Shown here: positions 1 through 13,651 of the stretch, one piece after another
Layout of the letters: each line of letters starts with the position of its first letter
How positions within the stretch are numbered: the stretch's first letter is position 1
Origin: Rhipicephalus microplus
Lineage: Eukaryota; Arthropoda; Arachnida; Ixodida; Ixodidae
Reading direction: 5' to 3'
Assembly: GCF_043290135.1 (NCBI RefSeq)
Contig: NC_134702.1
Coordinates: 191,054,491-191,118,490 of the forward strand
Length of the DNA stretch: 64,000 nucleotides
Notes under the pieces: model-generated
What the model saw: the letters and a program-made list of their open reading frames with translations, nothing else
The model's database searches: none
Told to the model about the DNA's origin: nothing
Position numbers and translations under genes: made by a program

Positions 1-972
1 AGAGGTACATTCTCTAAATGGCCCTCGAGGCAAACCTGGAGGAACCTGGCGAACGTGTGCACCGGACATCTGAGCCACATGGAAGCAGCTCTTCTTTCCG
101 GCCCATTGTCTGGCGGTGGGAGTGCTGTCACGCGTGGGATTCCACATCGAACGTCAATGCCTCTGCAAAGGCAATCGGTGCGAAGGCCAGTGGTCAAGCC
201 CGCCTGACGCTATCAACTCAACGACGTCATCAAGCGGTGGCGACGGTCTGTCACGCAATGCACAGCGACCTCTATCAGCCCACGAGCCGGGTGAAGGAAT
301 CGGCGCCTTCCCGTCTGGCGAATTTTTCGCAATGCGTGGCAATGTCACTCCTCCTTGGGTGCAATCACGTGCAGCGGCTCCAGATTTGATGAGCACCCCA
401 TCGAAAATTCTGACATCACGGCCAGCGGCACTTCTGGATGGACGTTGGTGATGATTCAAAAGATCCACCCGGTGCCTATAAAAAAGCCCTGCGGCGCGTC
501 GCCAGCAGTAGACCTATGTGCCAGTGAAGCCTTTCGTTGGGTCGAGCCCTTTCGCTGTCGGCGCGGCCAATGCCCTTGTAAGCGGCAAGTTTCGTAGCGC
601 TCTTCGTAACCTCGTGGGCAGTGCGCTTCGTAACAGGAGCTGACTAATGCGGCAGAGAGAAGCCCACGGATGCGTGCGAGAAAATACTTCTCGGCTCTTC
701 GACTCCCTAAGCTGTCGGCCCCAGGGCCAAGTTTGTAACACGTATATTTCTGTATTGTACATAAGGCTTGCCTTAACTCACCGTTAGGCAAGGTTTATGC
801 AGTGTCTTCGCCCTGTTGCCTTAACTCACCGTTGTCTCGTCCGCTCGTCTGTCAGCTGTGCGCAGAAGCAGTCGCGAGCTGAGTAACAGACGCTGCCAAA
901 CGGCTGGTGAAATTGGCGCGGAGTTCGGAGAAGTGGTGCCTTCGGGGCTGTGTTGGTCACGGCTTCGTAACA
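1..972 (+). mobile_element. 3' end of an F-family Gypsy element with its 3' LTR
   Basis: Bases 1-125 match the internal sequence just before the 3' LTR of element F (about 34,005-34,121), including a purine-rich tract ending at base 125. The LTR runs from TG at 126 to CA at 972 and aligns with the F LTRs through the TATA-like stretch near 476-485, the region that precedes the poly(A) area and the terminal part. It is longer than the F LTRs (847 versus 637 bp), partly because a short segment containing CTTAACTCACCGTT is duplicated around 770-835. Divergence from F is high, so this is an older copy of the same family. The rest of the element lies to the left of the window. Confidence 0.8.
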
Positions 973-2685
973 ATAGATAGCTCGTTAACCCCGTCATATA
1001 TTTGAATGAATATATTAAAGTCGTGTCATGATTTTTTTTGCATAGAGTAATTATTTATGTTTTTCACGTGCTCTTGTTATTCCAGGTCAATTCTGGTACA
1101 CGGCAACTAAGTCAGTCGGTCACGAGAGCATTAGAACCTATGCAACCACTCAAGAGACTCAGAACAATCGATACGCTTTAAATTCCTTTACTTCGCCATG
1201 AAGCTTTAGCGTGTAAAAGTTAGTGCCTAATCTATTTGTTACCAACATCATATTGCAAGCCCTACCACCAAATGTGATGAACTAAGCCAATAAGCCATGA
1301 ATTTCGTTGAGAGCGATCCTTCTCTGCTTGCCAGGCAACGCCAGCGAACACGAGCGCTTGAACCATAATGGCGCCCACAAAAGCAGTGTATTCTCCCTGT
1401 TTCAAAGGAGCACATCGAGGGACCATAGTGTGGGGCATAGGGCAGAGCAGAGGAAAGATGGCTGCTGGTGCTGCTATCGGGTCACTGAAAATATTAGGGT
1501 TTGTGATCGCGCAGTTTTCAATGTATGATTACTAATGTGTCTAGTGTTTTGTGCTTGAAGATTGGGAAAAATTCCATGCACCTGCTGCGTACTTGGTAGT
1601 CAATTCGGTTAAAAAAGAAATGACGGAGAAGTCTCCAAGCTCTCGCTGCCTACAGACAGTGAACGGCGGGAAAAGTGGAAGCGCGCAAGGTCGCGACAAG
1701 AAACTGCAAATTTTACATTTGAATTCCCAGTATGCGCTTGTCCCAAAAAGCACTTAGACGAGAGTGGCATCGACCGTTTGATTCAATCGCTAATCAGAGA
1801 TGTTGTTGTGAAGTCACCGCGCGAAGTCCGAAGCATTTGATGACGCCGTGCCGAGAATTATCTTCGACCTCGCGGCGTATTTTTATCGTGCAAAATGATG
1901 CGGTGCTCGCCTGCCTACCAAGCGTCAACGGGAACCAACCGTAAGCTGAGCTGACGACGGTTGAGGCTGCATCCACGCTGTGCAAGCGCCCTTTTGACAA
2001 AGCTGCAATGGATAATGACGGATTTATTGAAGGTAAGCATAGTGACCACCTCTTCCTCGTTGCATACCAGTAGATAATACTTAAGCTCTATCAGTGAAAG
2101 GCTTGCCGTTTATTTTTATACAGGAACTGAGGTGGCCAAAAGTATAAAGGTAATAAGCTAAGCAGATGGAGCTACATCTAGCTTCTCACAGCGTAAAAAA
2201 TTCAAAGCACACATCTATTGTCAGAGATATACTTCAGCGCTACCAACACAAACTTGTCAGGCTGAGGGCGAAAGAGGTTGCGCCGAAATGCCGTGAAAAA
2301 TTCGCGCAAGCTGTACGCCGTGCAAAGTTCATATTCAATATAGTTGCGTCTTAAGCACGAGAACATAACTTTTTGCGTTGGGCGTTGACACCGCTGACGC
2401 GGGACTCAGCCGGTCAATTTTTATGTTTTTGAAGGCGTAAAGGCTTTCGCGTTAACAGTGTACACCCTAAAGAAGGACAAGAAAAACACAGTGTTATGGC
2501 GTTTATAAGCAGGCACACAGCGAGTATACACAATGGCGACAGTAACGGCCAAGCACGGACTCTCAGCGCGAGCGGCGTCCTTTTCGTGTAGACCCACTAG
2601 AAAACACTTGAGAGTTTGACCCACTTCAGTGTTCGGCGATTCCTCTACAATTACCCCGGGGTCGAAGAGGGAGCCGCCTGGCGAC
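973..2685. other. Unassigned sequence, possibly holding element A's 3' LTR relic
   Basis: No convincing gene. Small open frames here are short, overlap one another on both strands and match nothing I recognise. The last 250 bases or so (about 2,420-2,665) directly follow the end of element A pol in its reading direction. They carry a C/T-rich and C-rich run on the plus strand near 2,655-2,680, which could be the polypurine tract and 3' LTR of element A. I cannot define the LTR ends because no partner LTR is present. Confidence 0.3.
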
Positions 2686-5600
2686 CTAACAGCTTGTCAC
2701 TATGAGCGGGTGATAGTAAGCCTTCAGGCGCTCCACGTTGACCATGTCGCGCCCGCGACGGCGCATGTCCGAAGATTGTTCAATTGGCTCGACAAGATAT
2801 ATGACTGGAGATGTGCGCTCGCTCATACGGTAGGGACCTTCATATTTCGGGAGTAGTTCGGAAGAAATGCCAGCTACAGAGGTCGGGATTGAGAGCCATA
2901 GAAGGGAACAAGAAAGAAACGTTGGTTCAAAAGTGGCGGAGCCATCACGAATACACTTCTGCTGCTCTTGCTCATGCGCCGTAAATGTCTTGGCCAGCTC
3001 GCGACACTCTTCAGCAAGCCTGGCTGTCTCGAAAATAGGTGCACACTCAGATAGATCCGGCATGTACGGGAGTATCGTGTCGATGGTGTGTGACGGGTGC
3101 CTTCCGTAGAGCAAGAAGAAAGGTGAAAAACCAGTCGTGTTATGAGTGGCGGTGTTGTAGGCGTCGGTGACGAAGGGCAGTATTGTATCCCAATTTGTGT
3201 GGTTGGCGGCGACGTACATCGAAAGCATGTCGCCGAGGGTGCGGTTAAAGCGTTCGGTCAGACCATTCGTCGGCGGGTGGTAAGCAGTTGTTTTGCGGTG
3301 GACAGAATGGCACTCCGTGAGATTGGCTTCGGCGACTTCTGACAAGAAGACACGACCTCGATCGCTGAGAAGCTGCTGAGGTGGGCCGTGGCGCAGTATG
3401 AATTGATGCAGTAGGAAGAACGCAACATCACGCACAGTAGCCGCAGGGATAGCGGCGGTTTCGGCCTAGCGCGTTAAATGATCTACGGCGACGATGGCCC
3501 AGCGGTTACCAGCCGACGTCCGAAGAAGTGGTCCGTACAAATCGACACCTATGCGCCCAAACGGACGCTCAGGGCAAGGTAACGGTTGCAGACTGGCTGG
3601 CGACATGTGTGCGGACTGTTTGCGGCATTGGCAAGCGAGGCAGGAGCGAACGAACTGCTGCACGTAGCGGTACATTCCGCGCCAGAAGTGGCGTTGTCGA
3701 ATGCGATTGTAGGTTTTGAATACCCCAGAGTGCGCGCATTGCGGATCAGAATGGAAGGATTCACATATCTCTGACCGAAGATTGCGGGGTATCACGAGTA
3801 ACCACTGCCGGCCATCGGCGTCGTAATTTCGTCGGTGTAGAAGGCCGTCACGGATGGCGAAATGGCGAGCTTGACGACGCAAGGCACGCGTGGATGGCGT
3901 TGCGGATGGATCAGAGAGCAAGTCGATGAGACGGCCGATCCAATTATCCTTTCGCTGTTCGGTAGCGATGATGTCCACATCAATGGCAGAAACAGCAGCC
4001 GAGGATACTGAGCAGAGCACATCACTTTCAGGCAGAGGGGAGCACGTGAGGGCGTCGGCGTCAGCATGCTGGCATCCGTTGCGGTACAGCACGCGGATGT
4101 CGTAGTCTTGTAAGCGAAGAGCCCAACAGGCGAGACGGCCGGAGGAATCCTTCAATGATGAAAGCCAGCATAGTACATGATGGTCGGTGACGACATTGAA
4201 TGGGCGACCATACAAATAAGGTCGAAACTTTGTAAGGGCCCATACGATCGCCAGGCACTCTTTCTCTGTGACGGTGTAGTTTGTCTCGACTCTCGTGAGC
4301 GTACGGCTTGCATATGCTACGACCTATTCAGGGAATACGGGTTTGCGCTGCGCCAGGACAGCGCCGAGGCCTACACCGCTGGCGTCAGTGTGCACTTCCG
4401 TCGGGGCTGTAGGGTCGTAGTGGCGTAGAATGGGAGGAGACGTCAGCAAATGGGGGAGCTTCGCGAACGCGTTGTTGCACTCCGACGACCACGAATGGAG
4501 GGGCCCGTTACTTCCAAGGAGCTTCGTCAGCGGTAATATAATCGTAGCAAAGTTTTGTATGAAGCGTCGGAAGTATGAGCACAGGCGCACAAAAATACGC
4601 AGTTCTTTGACGGACGCAGGTTTGAGGGATTCAGCCACGGCCTGAAGCTTGGCTGGGTCAGGAAGAATGCCATCCTTAGACATGACGTACCCTAGGATGG
4701 TGAATTGCCGTGCTGCAAAGCGGCACTTCTTCAGATTTAGTTGCAAGCCGGCATTGCTCCCACGTGCGAAAACTTCTTTCAGACGTTGGAGATGCGTGGA
4801 GAAATCTGGGGTGAATACAACAACTTTATCGAGGTAACACAAGCACGTGTGCCATTTCAAGTTGCGCAGAACGGTGTCCATCATGCGCTCAAAGGTCGTA
4901 GTTGCATTACATAGACCATATGGCATGACGTTGAATTCGTACAAGCCGTCGGGTGTGATGAACGCTATCTTCGGTCGAGCGTCATCAGTCATGGGTACTT
5001 GCCAGTACCCCGAGCGCAGATTGAGAGAAGAAAAAATTGGGCTCCGTGAAGGCTTTCAATTGCATCAACGATGCGCGGCAGTGGGTAAACATCCTTGCGA
5101 GTGATCTTATTGAGCCGTCTGTAGTCCACACAGAACCGCACAGAACCATCTTTCTTCGCAAGAAGAACACGAGACGCCCATGGACTGTCCTAGGGCCGAA
5201 TAACTTCGCGTCTGAGCATATCATCAACCTGCTCGTTAATTTCCCGACGTTCAGCAGGCGACACACGGTAGGGACGTTGCCGTAATGGTGGATGGGCACC
5301 AGTGTCGATACGATGTGTAACAGCGGACGCGCGACCGAGAGAACTTTGCCCGACATCGAAAGAAGAATGATATTCTCGCAGCAGGTCCAGAAGCTGGGAA
5401 CGCTGTACCGACGTAAGATTGTCATCAATGTAGGGGCCAAATACATCAGGACATGATGAATCATAAGTGGAAACAGCACTGACGGTACGCGAATTGGGAC
5501 AACGCGAGTCATCAGGTACGTCCAAGACGTGTGCGTTATCCACTGGTTGCACTCTGCGGAGACATTCCCCTCGAACCAAGGTAACAGTGTACGGGGATGG

Positions 5601-5750
5601 TTTGGTCATTAAAATAGCGGCGTTGCTTTGGGTGATTTGCACGGTCGCGAAAGGTACGAGCAACCCTTTCCTTCGGCAAGCACGGTCGGATGACGAAACA
5701 AGTACAATTGTGTCGGAGAGTCCAGCGTAGTAGACAGATCTCTACAATAG
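2686..5750 (-). pseudogene. pol: Element A: decayed Ty3/Gypsy pol (RT, RNase H, integrase)
   Basis: Reading on the minus strand from 5,750 down, the sequence encodes the protease-to-RT linker (ending in RPYRVSPAERREIN, about 5,260), then RT, RNase H and integrase. RT shows [16 protein letters not shown]. The catalytic box at 4,825-4,836 reads YLDK instead of YxDD, so the polymerase would be dead. RNase H has [15 protein letters not shown]. Integrase has an H-H-C-C zinc region, a first Asp in VDLYGP, a second in LSDRGR and the Glu in LTERFN. A TAG at 3,466-3,468 interrupts the otherwise continuous integrase frame, and RT segments sit in different frames, so several indels are present. No gag, protease active site or 5' LTR remains. 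Standard order (RT-RH-IN) separates it from elements F and H. Confidence 0.9.
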
Positions 5751-6139
5751 CATCAGTAAGCTACACAGCAGAGTAAAGGACTGGGAAACTACACTGCATG
5801 GCCAACCTGACTTATAAAGTTCTACGGCACCACAGTGTATACCAACGCAAAACCAAACAGAAGAATGAAGCAAACGTTGTATGAAGTATTGCTTGATCCT
5901 CGTCAATTTTAAAGTTCTAGGCAGATACTATTTCCAAGTGACTGTTGGTTTAACAAATACGAGGTAATTTTGAAATATGTATCTTCTTAGAGAAACACCG
6001 AATGTAGGTATAGCCTGGACACGGTGTGTGCGAGTTTTTCTCCGGGACGGTCGCATTTTTTCGCTCCTCCCGTGCGTTATTTTTTGACGCCCGCTTCACG
6101 CCTTCGGGCGCACAGCCCTTCTGAGGGCTGCCCCTAGTC
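5751..6139. other. Unassigned spacer
   Basis: Between the truncated 5' side of element A and the ORF1 relic I see no coding potential, repeat or regulatory motif that I can support. Confidence 0.5.
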
Positions 6140-7577
6140 ATGGGCCCGCCTGTACTTCGGTACCGGGCTCGGGCCAACCAAAACCTGAAGGCTGACTTCC
6201 ACCCGAAGCAGCAAAAGCTTCAGGATGCGTCTTCAACACCGACGCTTCGCGACCGACGACCATGGCCGTCGGCAGCAACATTGAAAAGCTCGCCTTCGGG
6301 CGAGCGCGAGGAAGAGCGCTCCATCGAAGACGCGCCGACTCGGACGGAGCCCTCGGAGGCGGATGAATTGTCGGCCTCTAGTTCCTCAAGATACATCAGA
6401 CACCACCGTCGTCGTCACCACATAGTCAGGACACGACATGGGAGGAAACTGGCGCCCCCTGCTTCTGCTTCAACTCACCAACTCGCCTCCCAGCTCAACT
6501 GGACGCCGACCCAGCTCCTGAGCCCGTCACACAGCCCCCGGCCTTTCCTGCAGCAGGGGGAGAGCACGGCGGCACCATCATTTACCGCCCAGTTGGCAAG
6601 AAGACCAACTACCTCACCACGACCCGCGAAGCGATCGGAGCTTTCCTCTCCGGCTTCGCGGCCACTCGACGCGTCCGCGTGAATTTTCGGTGCACCGTCG
6701 TCGCTGTGGACATCCAGCCCCTCACGGATCCCACACCCCTGCTCCCGGTCAGCCGGATCTGCGACACCCAAATCAGGGGGAAGCTCCTCGTGGTAAACAG
6801 CTGCGTGGGCACCATCTATGGCGTCGACGCAACCCTTCACTTGGAGGAAATCGTAGCCAGCCTCGACTCAGCTGTCCCGGTCATCTCTTGCGTTCGATGA
6901 GGCAGGTGCCTCACGATCCCATTTCATCCACCACGGTCCCGCTGGTTGTGGCCCTTTTCAAGCTACAGAGGCCGGTCTGCCCTCGACTGCCGCGGCCCCT
7001 CCAGTGCGCCCGCTGCGGCTGTTTCGGCCACGCCACCGCGACCTGTTTGTGGGACCAACGCTGCCTCCGCTGCAGCGGAAGCCACTCCAAAGCGCCCTGT
7101 CCTGCAGAGCACCCTCGCTGCATTAACTGCTGTGGCGCGCAACCGGCTAACGAACCGCGCTGCCCTTCCTGGCAAATTCAGCGCAAGGCCGCCGTCATCA
7201 TCACCTCCTCGGATGGCGCCGTGGCGCGCCGCCAAGCGCTGGAGAAAGCCAGAACCGCTGTAAACACCATCGACAAGCGAGGCAGCGCGGAAGTCGTCCA
7301 GGGCCGCTCCTTTCGGGACGCTGTCGCCTCTGGTCGTCGATCGGTGTCAGTGCCTGCTCCTCGCCCTCCTACCAGTGCGCCTGCTGCAAGCTCGAGTGCC
7401 CCTTCGCCCCCTCCTCTGGATTGCCCCGACTCCGAGGCAGACCCGAGGGACGTGGTGATCTCCGCACTTGTAGTGGCTATCCGCGCAGTGATGGTGTTCC
7501 TGTCCCCTGATTCTCCGGTTCGTGACCTGTGTGTGGCGGCTATCGATGCTCATGAAGCAATCGTTCCGGCGAACTAG
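6140..7577 (+). pseudogene. Non-LTR retrotransposon ORF1 (zinc-knuckle nucleic-acid-binding protein)
   Basis: The true coding path changes frame. An upstream part (about 6,570-6,897) reads through GTIIYRPVGKK and VAVDIQPLTDPTP in one frame. After an indel near 6,897-6,905 the frame switches and continues to the stop at 7,577. That second part has three cysteine-rich knuckles: CX2CX4HX4C at about 7,005-7,046, CX2CX3HX4C at about 7,060-7,100, and a third at about 7,120-7,165 whose His is replaced by Gln. This layout is typical of Jockey/I-type ORF1 proteins, which coat the element RNA. The C-terminal part is proline/alanine/serine-rich. No endonuclease or RT ORF follows, so the copy is broken or ORF1-only. 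Clade assignment is approximate. Confidence 0.75.
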
Positions 7578-8290
7578 AGTGACGGGATTGACACATCGAG
7601 TTCCTCGGAACTCTCATCTGTGTGTTCAGCTAAACATTATTTCCTTTGTCTTCTTTTCTTTTTTCCCTCCTTTTTTGGCTGAAATGGACTTTTTTCCCTT
7701 CACTCTCGTGTTCAGGTTATCCGCCCTTGCCAGTGTTCTGTGCCCCACTGAATTATTTCACCAACGTCAACAGGACACTAATCTGTAAGTTCAACAGTTT
7801 TTTGCCCTTCTCGTTGAACTAGAACACTGTTTCTTTTTTTTTACTTTTTCGTCCCTGAGCTACGTGCCCACGTGCGTATCTCCCATCAGTGGGTTCAACT
7901 GATTTTTGTTTTCTTTCTCGTTGAACCGGAATCATTCGGCCCCCCTTTTTTTTCCTCTGTCGTGCTTGCGCTTTGTGGTCACGCGAGTGTGTTCCCCCAT
8001 CATTTGATGCACCTCTTAGGCTCATCCTCTTCTTTTTCGGTGAAATATTTCCCCGGCCTTCCCGGCGTCTTTTCCTGATGGTTGCGGATCAATCATCGCA
8101 GCGGTTTCGGACGCACGCTATGTGATGCGGTGCGAATGCTTCTCACTACCCTTCCCTTACCTCTTCTCTTCTGTCTCTTTAATTACCATTCCCCCCTTCC
8201 CTGCGCATAACTGTGGCGGTGCCCTCGATTAAGAGAGGCAGTAACATGACTGCGCTTTTTTCTTCCTTTTTCCTCTTTTCAAAGCCACTT
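7578..8290 (+). other. Probable 3' untranslated region of the ORF1 element
   Basis: This stretch is rich in T and C runs and has no ORF worth reporting. Two approximate copies of a roughly 105-bp unit lie at about 7,787-7,890 and 7,893-8,005. Each begins GTTCAAC, contains TCTCGTTGAAC and a poly-T block, and ends near CCCATCA. Directly following ORF1, it is best read as the element's 3' region, which would mean ORF2 is absent rather than simply out of view. Confidence 0.4.
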
Positions 8291-9539
8291 GGGTAGGTAT
8301 AACCTGAAAGTTTGAATATGTACTGTCAAAAGTTGCAACCAATGCACTTTCACAACGCGTCAAAAACCACCCTAGTAGATCAGAAACTCTGTATTACGCA
8401 CAAAGTTTCACTAAATGCTTCAGCAAAAAATAGAAGCATGCTGCTATAGCGGTAGCATATCATACAGTAGACTCAGCCTGCCGTCGAACCACTTGCCTTG
8501 ATGCCTCATTCGACGTTAAATTTCACTGTATTAGGGTTTTGGCGAATATACTTTGAAGGAAACATCACTCCTAGGTGTATTAAATCTTCGCGACTGCATT
8601 TATTAACGTTTCACAGCTCCAGCGCGTCCCGTACAATTACAGCACCGTCGCCACTCCGATGCCCCGCCATGAGTGAGGACGCTCCTAGCGGTTAATTTTG
8701 TTCTTATAACCAACGTTCGTCGGAGCTTCCTGACCAGTAAAAAATTTAAGAACTCTCATACTACCACTAGTATATTACGACAATCAATAGAGATGATTCC
8801 GAAACTTACTCGATCGACGATAACGATAGAATTTTTGAGGCCATATGCATGATTTGTGAAGCACCTAACTGTTGATGTGATTATCTATTGTAGATGTTTC
8901 GCGTGCTTGCTGCTTCGGCTACACGTTGAGGACTGCGTATTTTGCCAGCAGCTGTCACGACTATGTAACAGCTGCTGTAGGTGCTGATTACTTCATATTC
9001 CTGCCGCACGTTCCAAAAAGCCTGATACCAAGCGCAGGTGATGAAATAGATACAAAAGGCAACCCTACTGGTCAAGTTATCTCGACGGCTAACTGCCAGA
9101 ATTCGGACCTCTAAGCGAAGGGACCGGGCCAGGATGACAGGGCTGAAAACAACAGCTACGATGACAGCCGTCGCTTGAGCCTCGAAAGTCGTGATGCAGC
9201 ACATCAAGGAGCCGCAGAATTCACGTAGATCATTGTTTGAATACACAGAAAGCTGGCTGCAGATGTAGTGCTGAGTCGATATCTTTAACAACTGGGACTT
9301 CGAATAGAAGCCACGTCGCGTGCATCTACCTGGAAAGAACCACGAGGGCGTTACAGAACAGCTGAGAAACCCGGGTTCTAACCACGTCATACCTCCATCG
9401 CGGCAACTGGACTCTTAATGTTGCGAACAAAGTTTGCTGATCGCTCTCTTCAAAAATCGGTATAACACAAAAGTGAAATGCTTCTTCACAGAGCTGATAT
9501 TAACTAGCAGCTATAGCCCACCTTTCTATCCTGTTGAAA
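8291..9539. other. Unassigned, AT-rich sequence
   Basis: No gene recognised. A minus-strand open frame of 169 codons at 8,881-9,390 has no family resemblance, and its composition is not gene-like. The last part (about 9,410-9,540) may be a further decayed stretch of the RTE relic that follows. Confidence 0.4.
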
Positions 9540-10609
9540 TGTTAGCTCTTTTCAAGATTCCAGTACGCTCCCCATCAGAAGACCCTCAGTGAACTGGGTG
9601 GGTAGTTTTTTCAACGCAATCTTTTGTCAATTTTCGAGCAAGTGTGATGTTACCTTATCCTCACGAGCAGCTTTGTCTCTTCACATATCCTGAAAGACTT
9701 TTACGACTTCTGTCATTACTGGTGGGATGTAATCTTGGTTACTGCTAGTTTTCACAATATAGTCTTGCCTGTCCCGGCAGATCTCTGTAAAACTCCTCGG
9801 CTACTTTACCTGTCGTAACTTTATTGGTGGGTAACTTGCCTTCCTTGTCTCACAGTGCACACATCTGGTTTTTGCCTATAACAAGTTAGCACTGCTTTGA
9901 CGCTTCCTCCGTTTTTTAAAACCATGTTTGCTTCTCTTCAAGGTATATTTTTTACATTGGGTGACTTAGGCTTACTAATCAACTTCGAAAGATCTGCTGG
10001 TTCTCATTTGTCTGTTGTGGACGAAGCTTTCATGCTTTGACGATTGAAAGTGAGGTTCTTCGTCTTTTGGGATCGCTTGCTAGTGTCATGACTAACTACC
10101 CTACCTACAAGTTCCAACACACACACCTCAATAGTACTCGTCAGATCATGAATTATTTCGGAAATGCTAAGGCTTGTTTCTTCAATAACAGCCGAGTATT
10201 TGTTATTAAATGAGACTCAGAATTTCGGTGATTTTTTTTCTCAGTGTTACCTAATTGATTGGCGTCTTCATATCAGTTTCTGTAATTCCTTTTTCTAGTC
10301 TAGACACATTTTCCCCTGAGGATTCTATGGACGGTGCAGTTTGCTTTGCCCAGCGCTTTCACATCCTGCACGATTCCATGCGTGTGCACTCAGTTTAAAG
10401 TCTATTTCGTACTTACTTTCGCCATTAGGGCTCCCCCATGTCCATTTATGGTTCACTTGTTTTTGGTGGAAGGTATTCAAGCTTAGTAAATTGTTGTGCT
10501 CGGGAAATTCTACAAATAACTTCCCTCTGGCATTTCTAGTACCAATTCCAATATCTCCTACTTCTTGGTCGCCGTGCTGCTTCTTTGTATTCAGCTTTTG
10601 ACGGAACAA
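9540..10609 (-). pseudogene. RTE-type non-LTR retrotransposon relic (endonuclease to early RT)
   Basis: On the minus strand, 10,609-10,325 encodes the second half of an apurinic-type endonuclease: GIGTRNARGKLFVEF, NNLLSLNTF, KWTWGSPNGE and EIDF are the conserved blocks. Further down, with many stops and indels, a linker with VAEEFYRDL (about 9,790) and the RT entry segment near 9,540-9,640 can still be followed. The family is RTE (the kind often annotated as craniofacial-development-like in arthropods). The copy is truncated at both ends and cannot encode a working protein. Confidence 0.7.
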
Positions 10610-11411
10610 CGAAACTCAATGGGATACAATGCAGTGGCCAGAATGAGTCACAGAATAGTTACCTGGAAAAGTGATAAGACCTTGCCTGTAGCACTGCCGC
10701 AGCGCCACGGGAATGCGCTACCACCTTAAGGAGAGACTGGTAAACATGAGCAGATGCCCTAACGAACTTCAAGCTCACTAGAAAGACTCGTTAGCTTGAA
10801 GTGTGATGCATCTCGTCAAAAAGGCTTGATGGTTGCGCGCAGAGTGCAACTATCTCCGCCGTTTCAGCAGTGAAATACCTCATGCCAATAAGAATGAGGT
10901 GGTCAGCAGCCAGAATCCTTTCGTTATCAACTAAGCAACACGATTCGACGCCAGAATAATAAAAAAAACTTCAGAACTGCACCCGGTGAAACCACAGTGA
11001 AAGTGCCGCATCGATCCTTATCAGGCGCAGCCATTCCTGTTTTTCGACGAGTGTTGCCAGCACCAGGAGCGTTTTTTGGTGTTGCGAATAGTTTGTCAGT
11101 AAGATATGCAAAAACTATCACAACAGTATTATTTGTTCTAAGGAAAAAAACGTTTGTCCACATGAACAACCACAAAGTAGTACAAAATAAGGTTGCCTTT
11201 GCGTCGCCTTCACTGCGCAGCACATCAGCACGTGAATTCAGCGGAGGCTTTTCGGCCGCTAATATTACACGTATACAACTACATTTCACTGGTTTCAGTA
11301 GTACAGGCATATAGACAGCCAGAAAGGGGCAATAGTGCGTATTATAGAACGATGTTTTTAACACAGGAACATGAATGGTCAGACTATAATTAGCCGCTTC
11401 AAAGTTCGAAG
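10610..11411. other. Unassigned sequence
   Basis: No supported feature. Overlapping open frames on both strands at 10,927-11,436 are not recognisable proteins. Confidence 0.5.
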
Positions 11412-12098
11412 TGTTAGGATAGGGGTCTGACGGCATACCGTCTCAGCCGCCAGTCGTTGCATCTCGGGTCCGGCGGTTCTCTTCGTGGGTAGCTGGCTTC
11501 CGCCACCGGACCCGTTTAGCCCATCTTGCAGGGAGGAAGGCGCATTCTGCAGGAGATATTCACAGAGGTTTATTTTACAGTATTTACAAGCGGGCGTTCC
11601 TCGCAACATGATGAACATCTAGACAAAGATGTCGTCCTACATCTCGACGATCTTGTTGAAAGCTCTAAATAGAGAAGGCATCAGTACTGCATCGCAAATG
11701 CACACGAAGCTGCCCGAGAGGGCTGAATATAAACAGTACCGTTTCCCCAAATCTCTGAAGAGGAGAAAGGACACCAAATTACTATGTTCAATCACAAAAC
11801 ATTCACCACTTCCGACGGGACTACACGAACTCGCTCACGTCAGCGTCCTTGACGGGGGAGGAGTCACGAAACTTCTACTGTGGCTCCACGGTGTACCCTG
11901 GCGGGCGTGGCTAGGTCGATGGGGTGATCGGTTCAACGCTCACGCTCACGCCATCATGCATCAAAAGGGCCGCCGCAAACAAGCTCAAAAAGGTCCGAAC
12001 TACTCCCTCAATCAGCTGGACTTTTTATGAATGCTGCCGCTATCTTTTCCAATAAAGCTGATGCACTTGTCATTGTCTCCCGACGGTATGGCGCCTCA
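11412..12098 (-). repeat. Solo LTR, same family as the LTR of element I
   Basis: The block from TGTTAGG (11,412) to GCGCCTCA (12,098) aligns over its whole length with 21,003-21,699, with clear substitutions and small indels. It has TG/CA ends. The minus orientation is set by the element I copy, where a primer site and gag lie on that side, and by an AATAAA on the minus strand near 11,575. No primer site, polypurine tract or coding sequence flanks this copy, so it is a solo LTR. No target duplication is visible. Confidence 0.75.
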
Positions 12099-12104
12099 CT
12101 TGGG

Positions 12105-12315
12105 CAATAAATAGTGGACACAGGTCGCCAGCCGTTCGACGAATGGTTTGGAGGATAGAAAAAAAACGCCACTCCCCCGTAAGGTCAGGCGTCATACCAA
12201 ACAGCTTCTCTATCGGCGAAGGAAAATCCCGTGGAACAGTGTCGAGCAGGTACTGTGTAGATGAATCTGTATAGCAGCCTGCCAGGCCATTTTCCACTAC
12301 TCTTGGCCTGAACAC
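12105..12315. repeat. Dispersed repeat shared with about 23,160-23,270
   Basis: About 100 bp at 12,110-12,215 resembles 23,165-23,265 in the same orientation: both carry CAGCCGTTC, a run of A residues and a CCGTA/CCTAA-containing block followed by GTCAGGCG or CTCAGGCG. The minus strand can be read in a related frame in both copies (roughly SKPFVERLATCVHYLL here), hinting at a decayed coding repeat. I do not recognise the family. Confidence 0.4.
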
Positions 12316-13559
<1,244 letters not shown>

Positions 13560-13578
13560 TTTGCCCCCCCCCCTCTTA
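13560..13578 (-). other. Polypurine tract of element C
   Basis: On the minus strand the sequence reads AAGAG, ten G residues, then CAAA, directly abutting the start of the 3' LTR (TGACGCG). This is the expected place and composition for the plus-strand DNA primer. Element D has an equivalent purine run ending in GGGGGCAA in the same position. Confidence 0.85.
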
Positions 13579-13651
13579 ATGAGCATCGCCCCGATGCTAA
13601 ACCAGTAGTGCAGTTTTTTTTCTGTTCTTTAAGAAGTGTCTTGCGCCGTCA

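Noticed and set aside
8881..9390. Minus-strand open frame of 169 codons
   Set aside because: Composition and lack of any recognisable motif; probably chance.
10927..11436. Minus-strand open frame of 169 codons
   Set aside because: No family resemblance, no promoter or splice context, and an overlapping open frame on the other strand.
11412..12098. Plus-strand orientation for this LTR, because TATAAAC and AATAAAG occur on that strand
   Set aside because: The homologous copy at 21,003-21,699 has a primer site and gag on the minus strand, and a minus-strand AATAAA fits as well.
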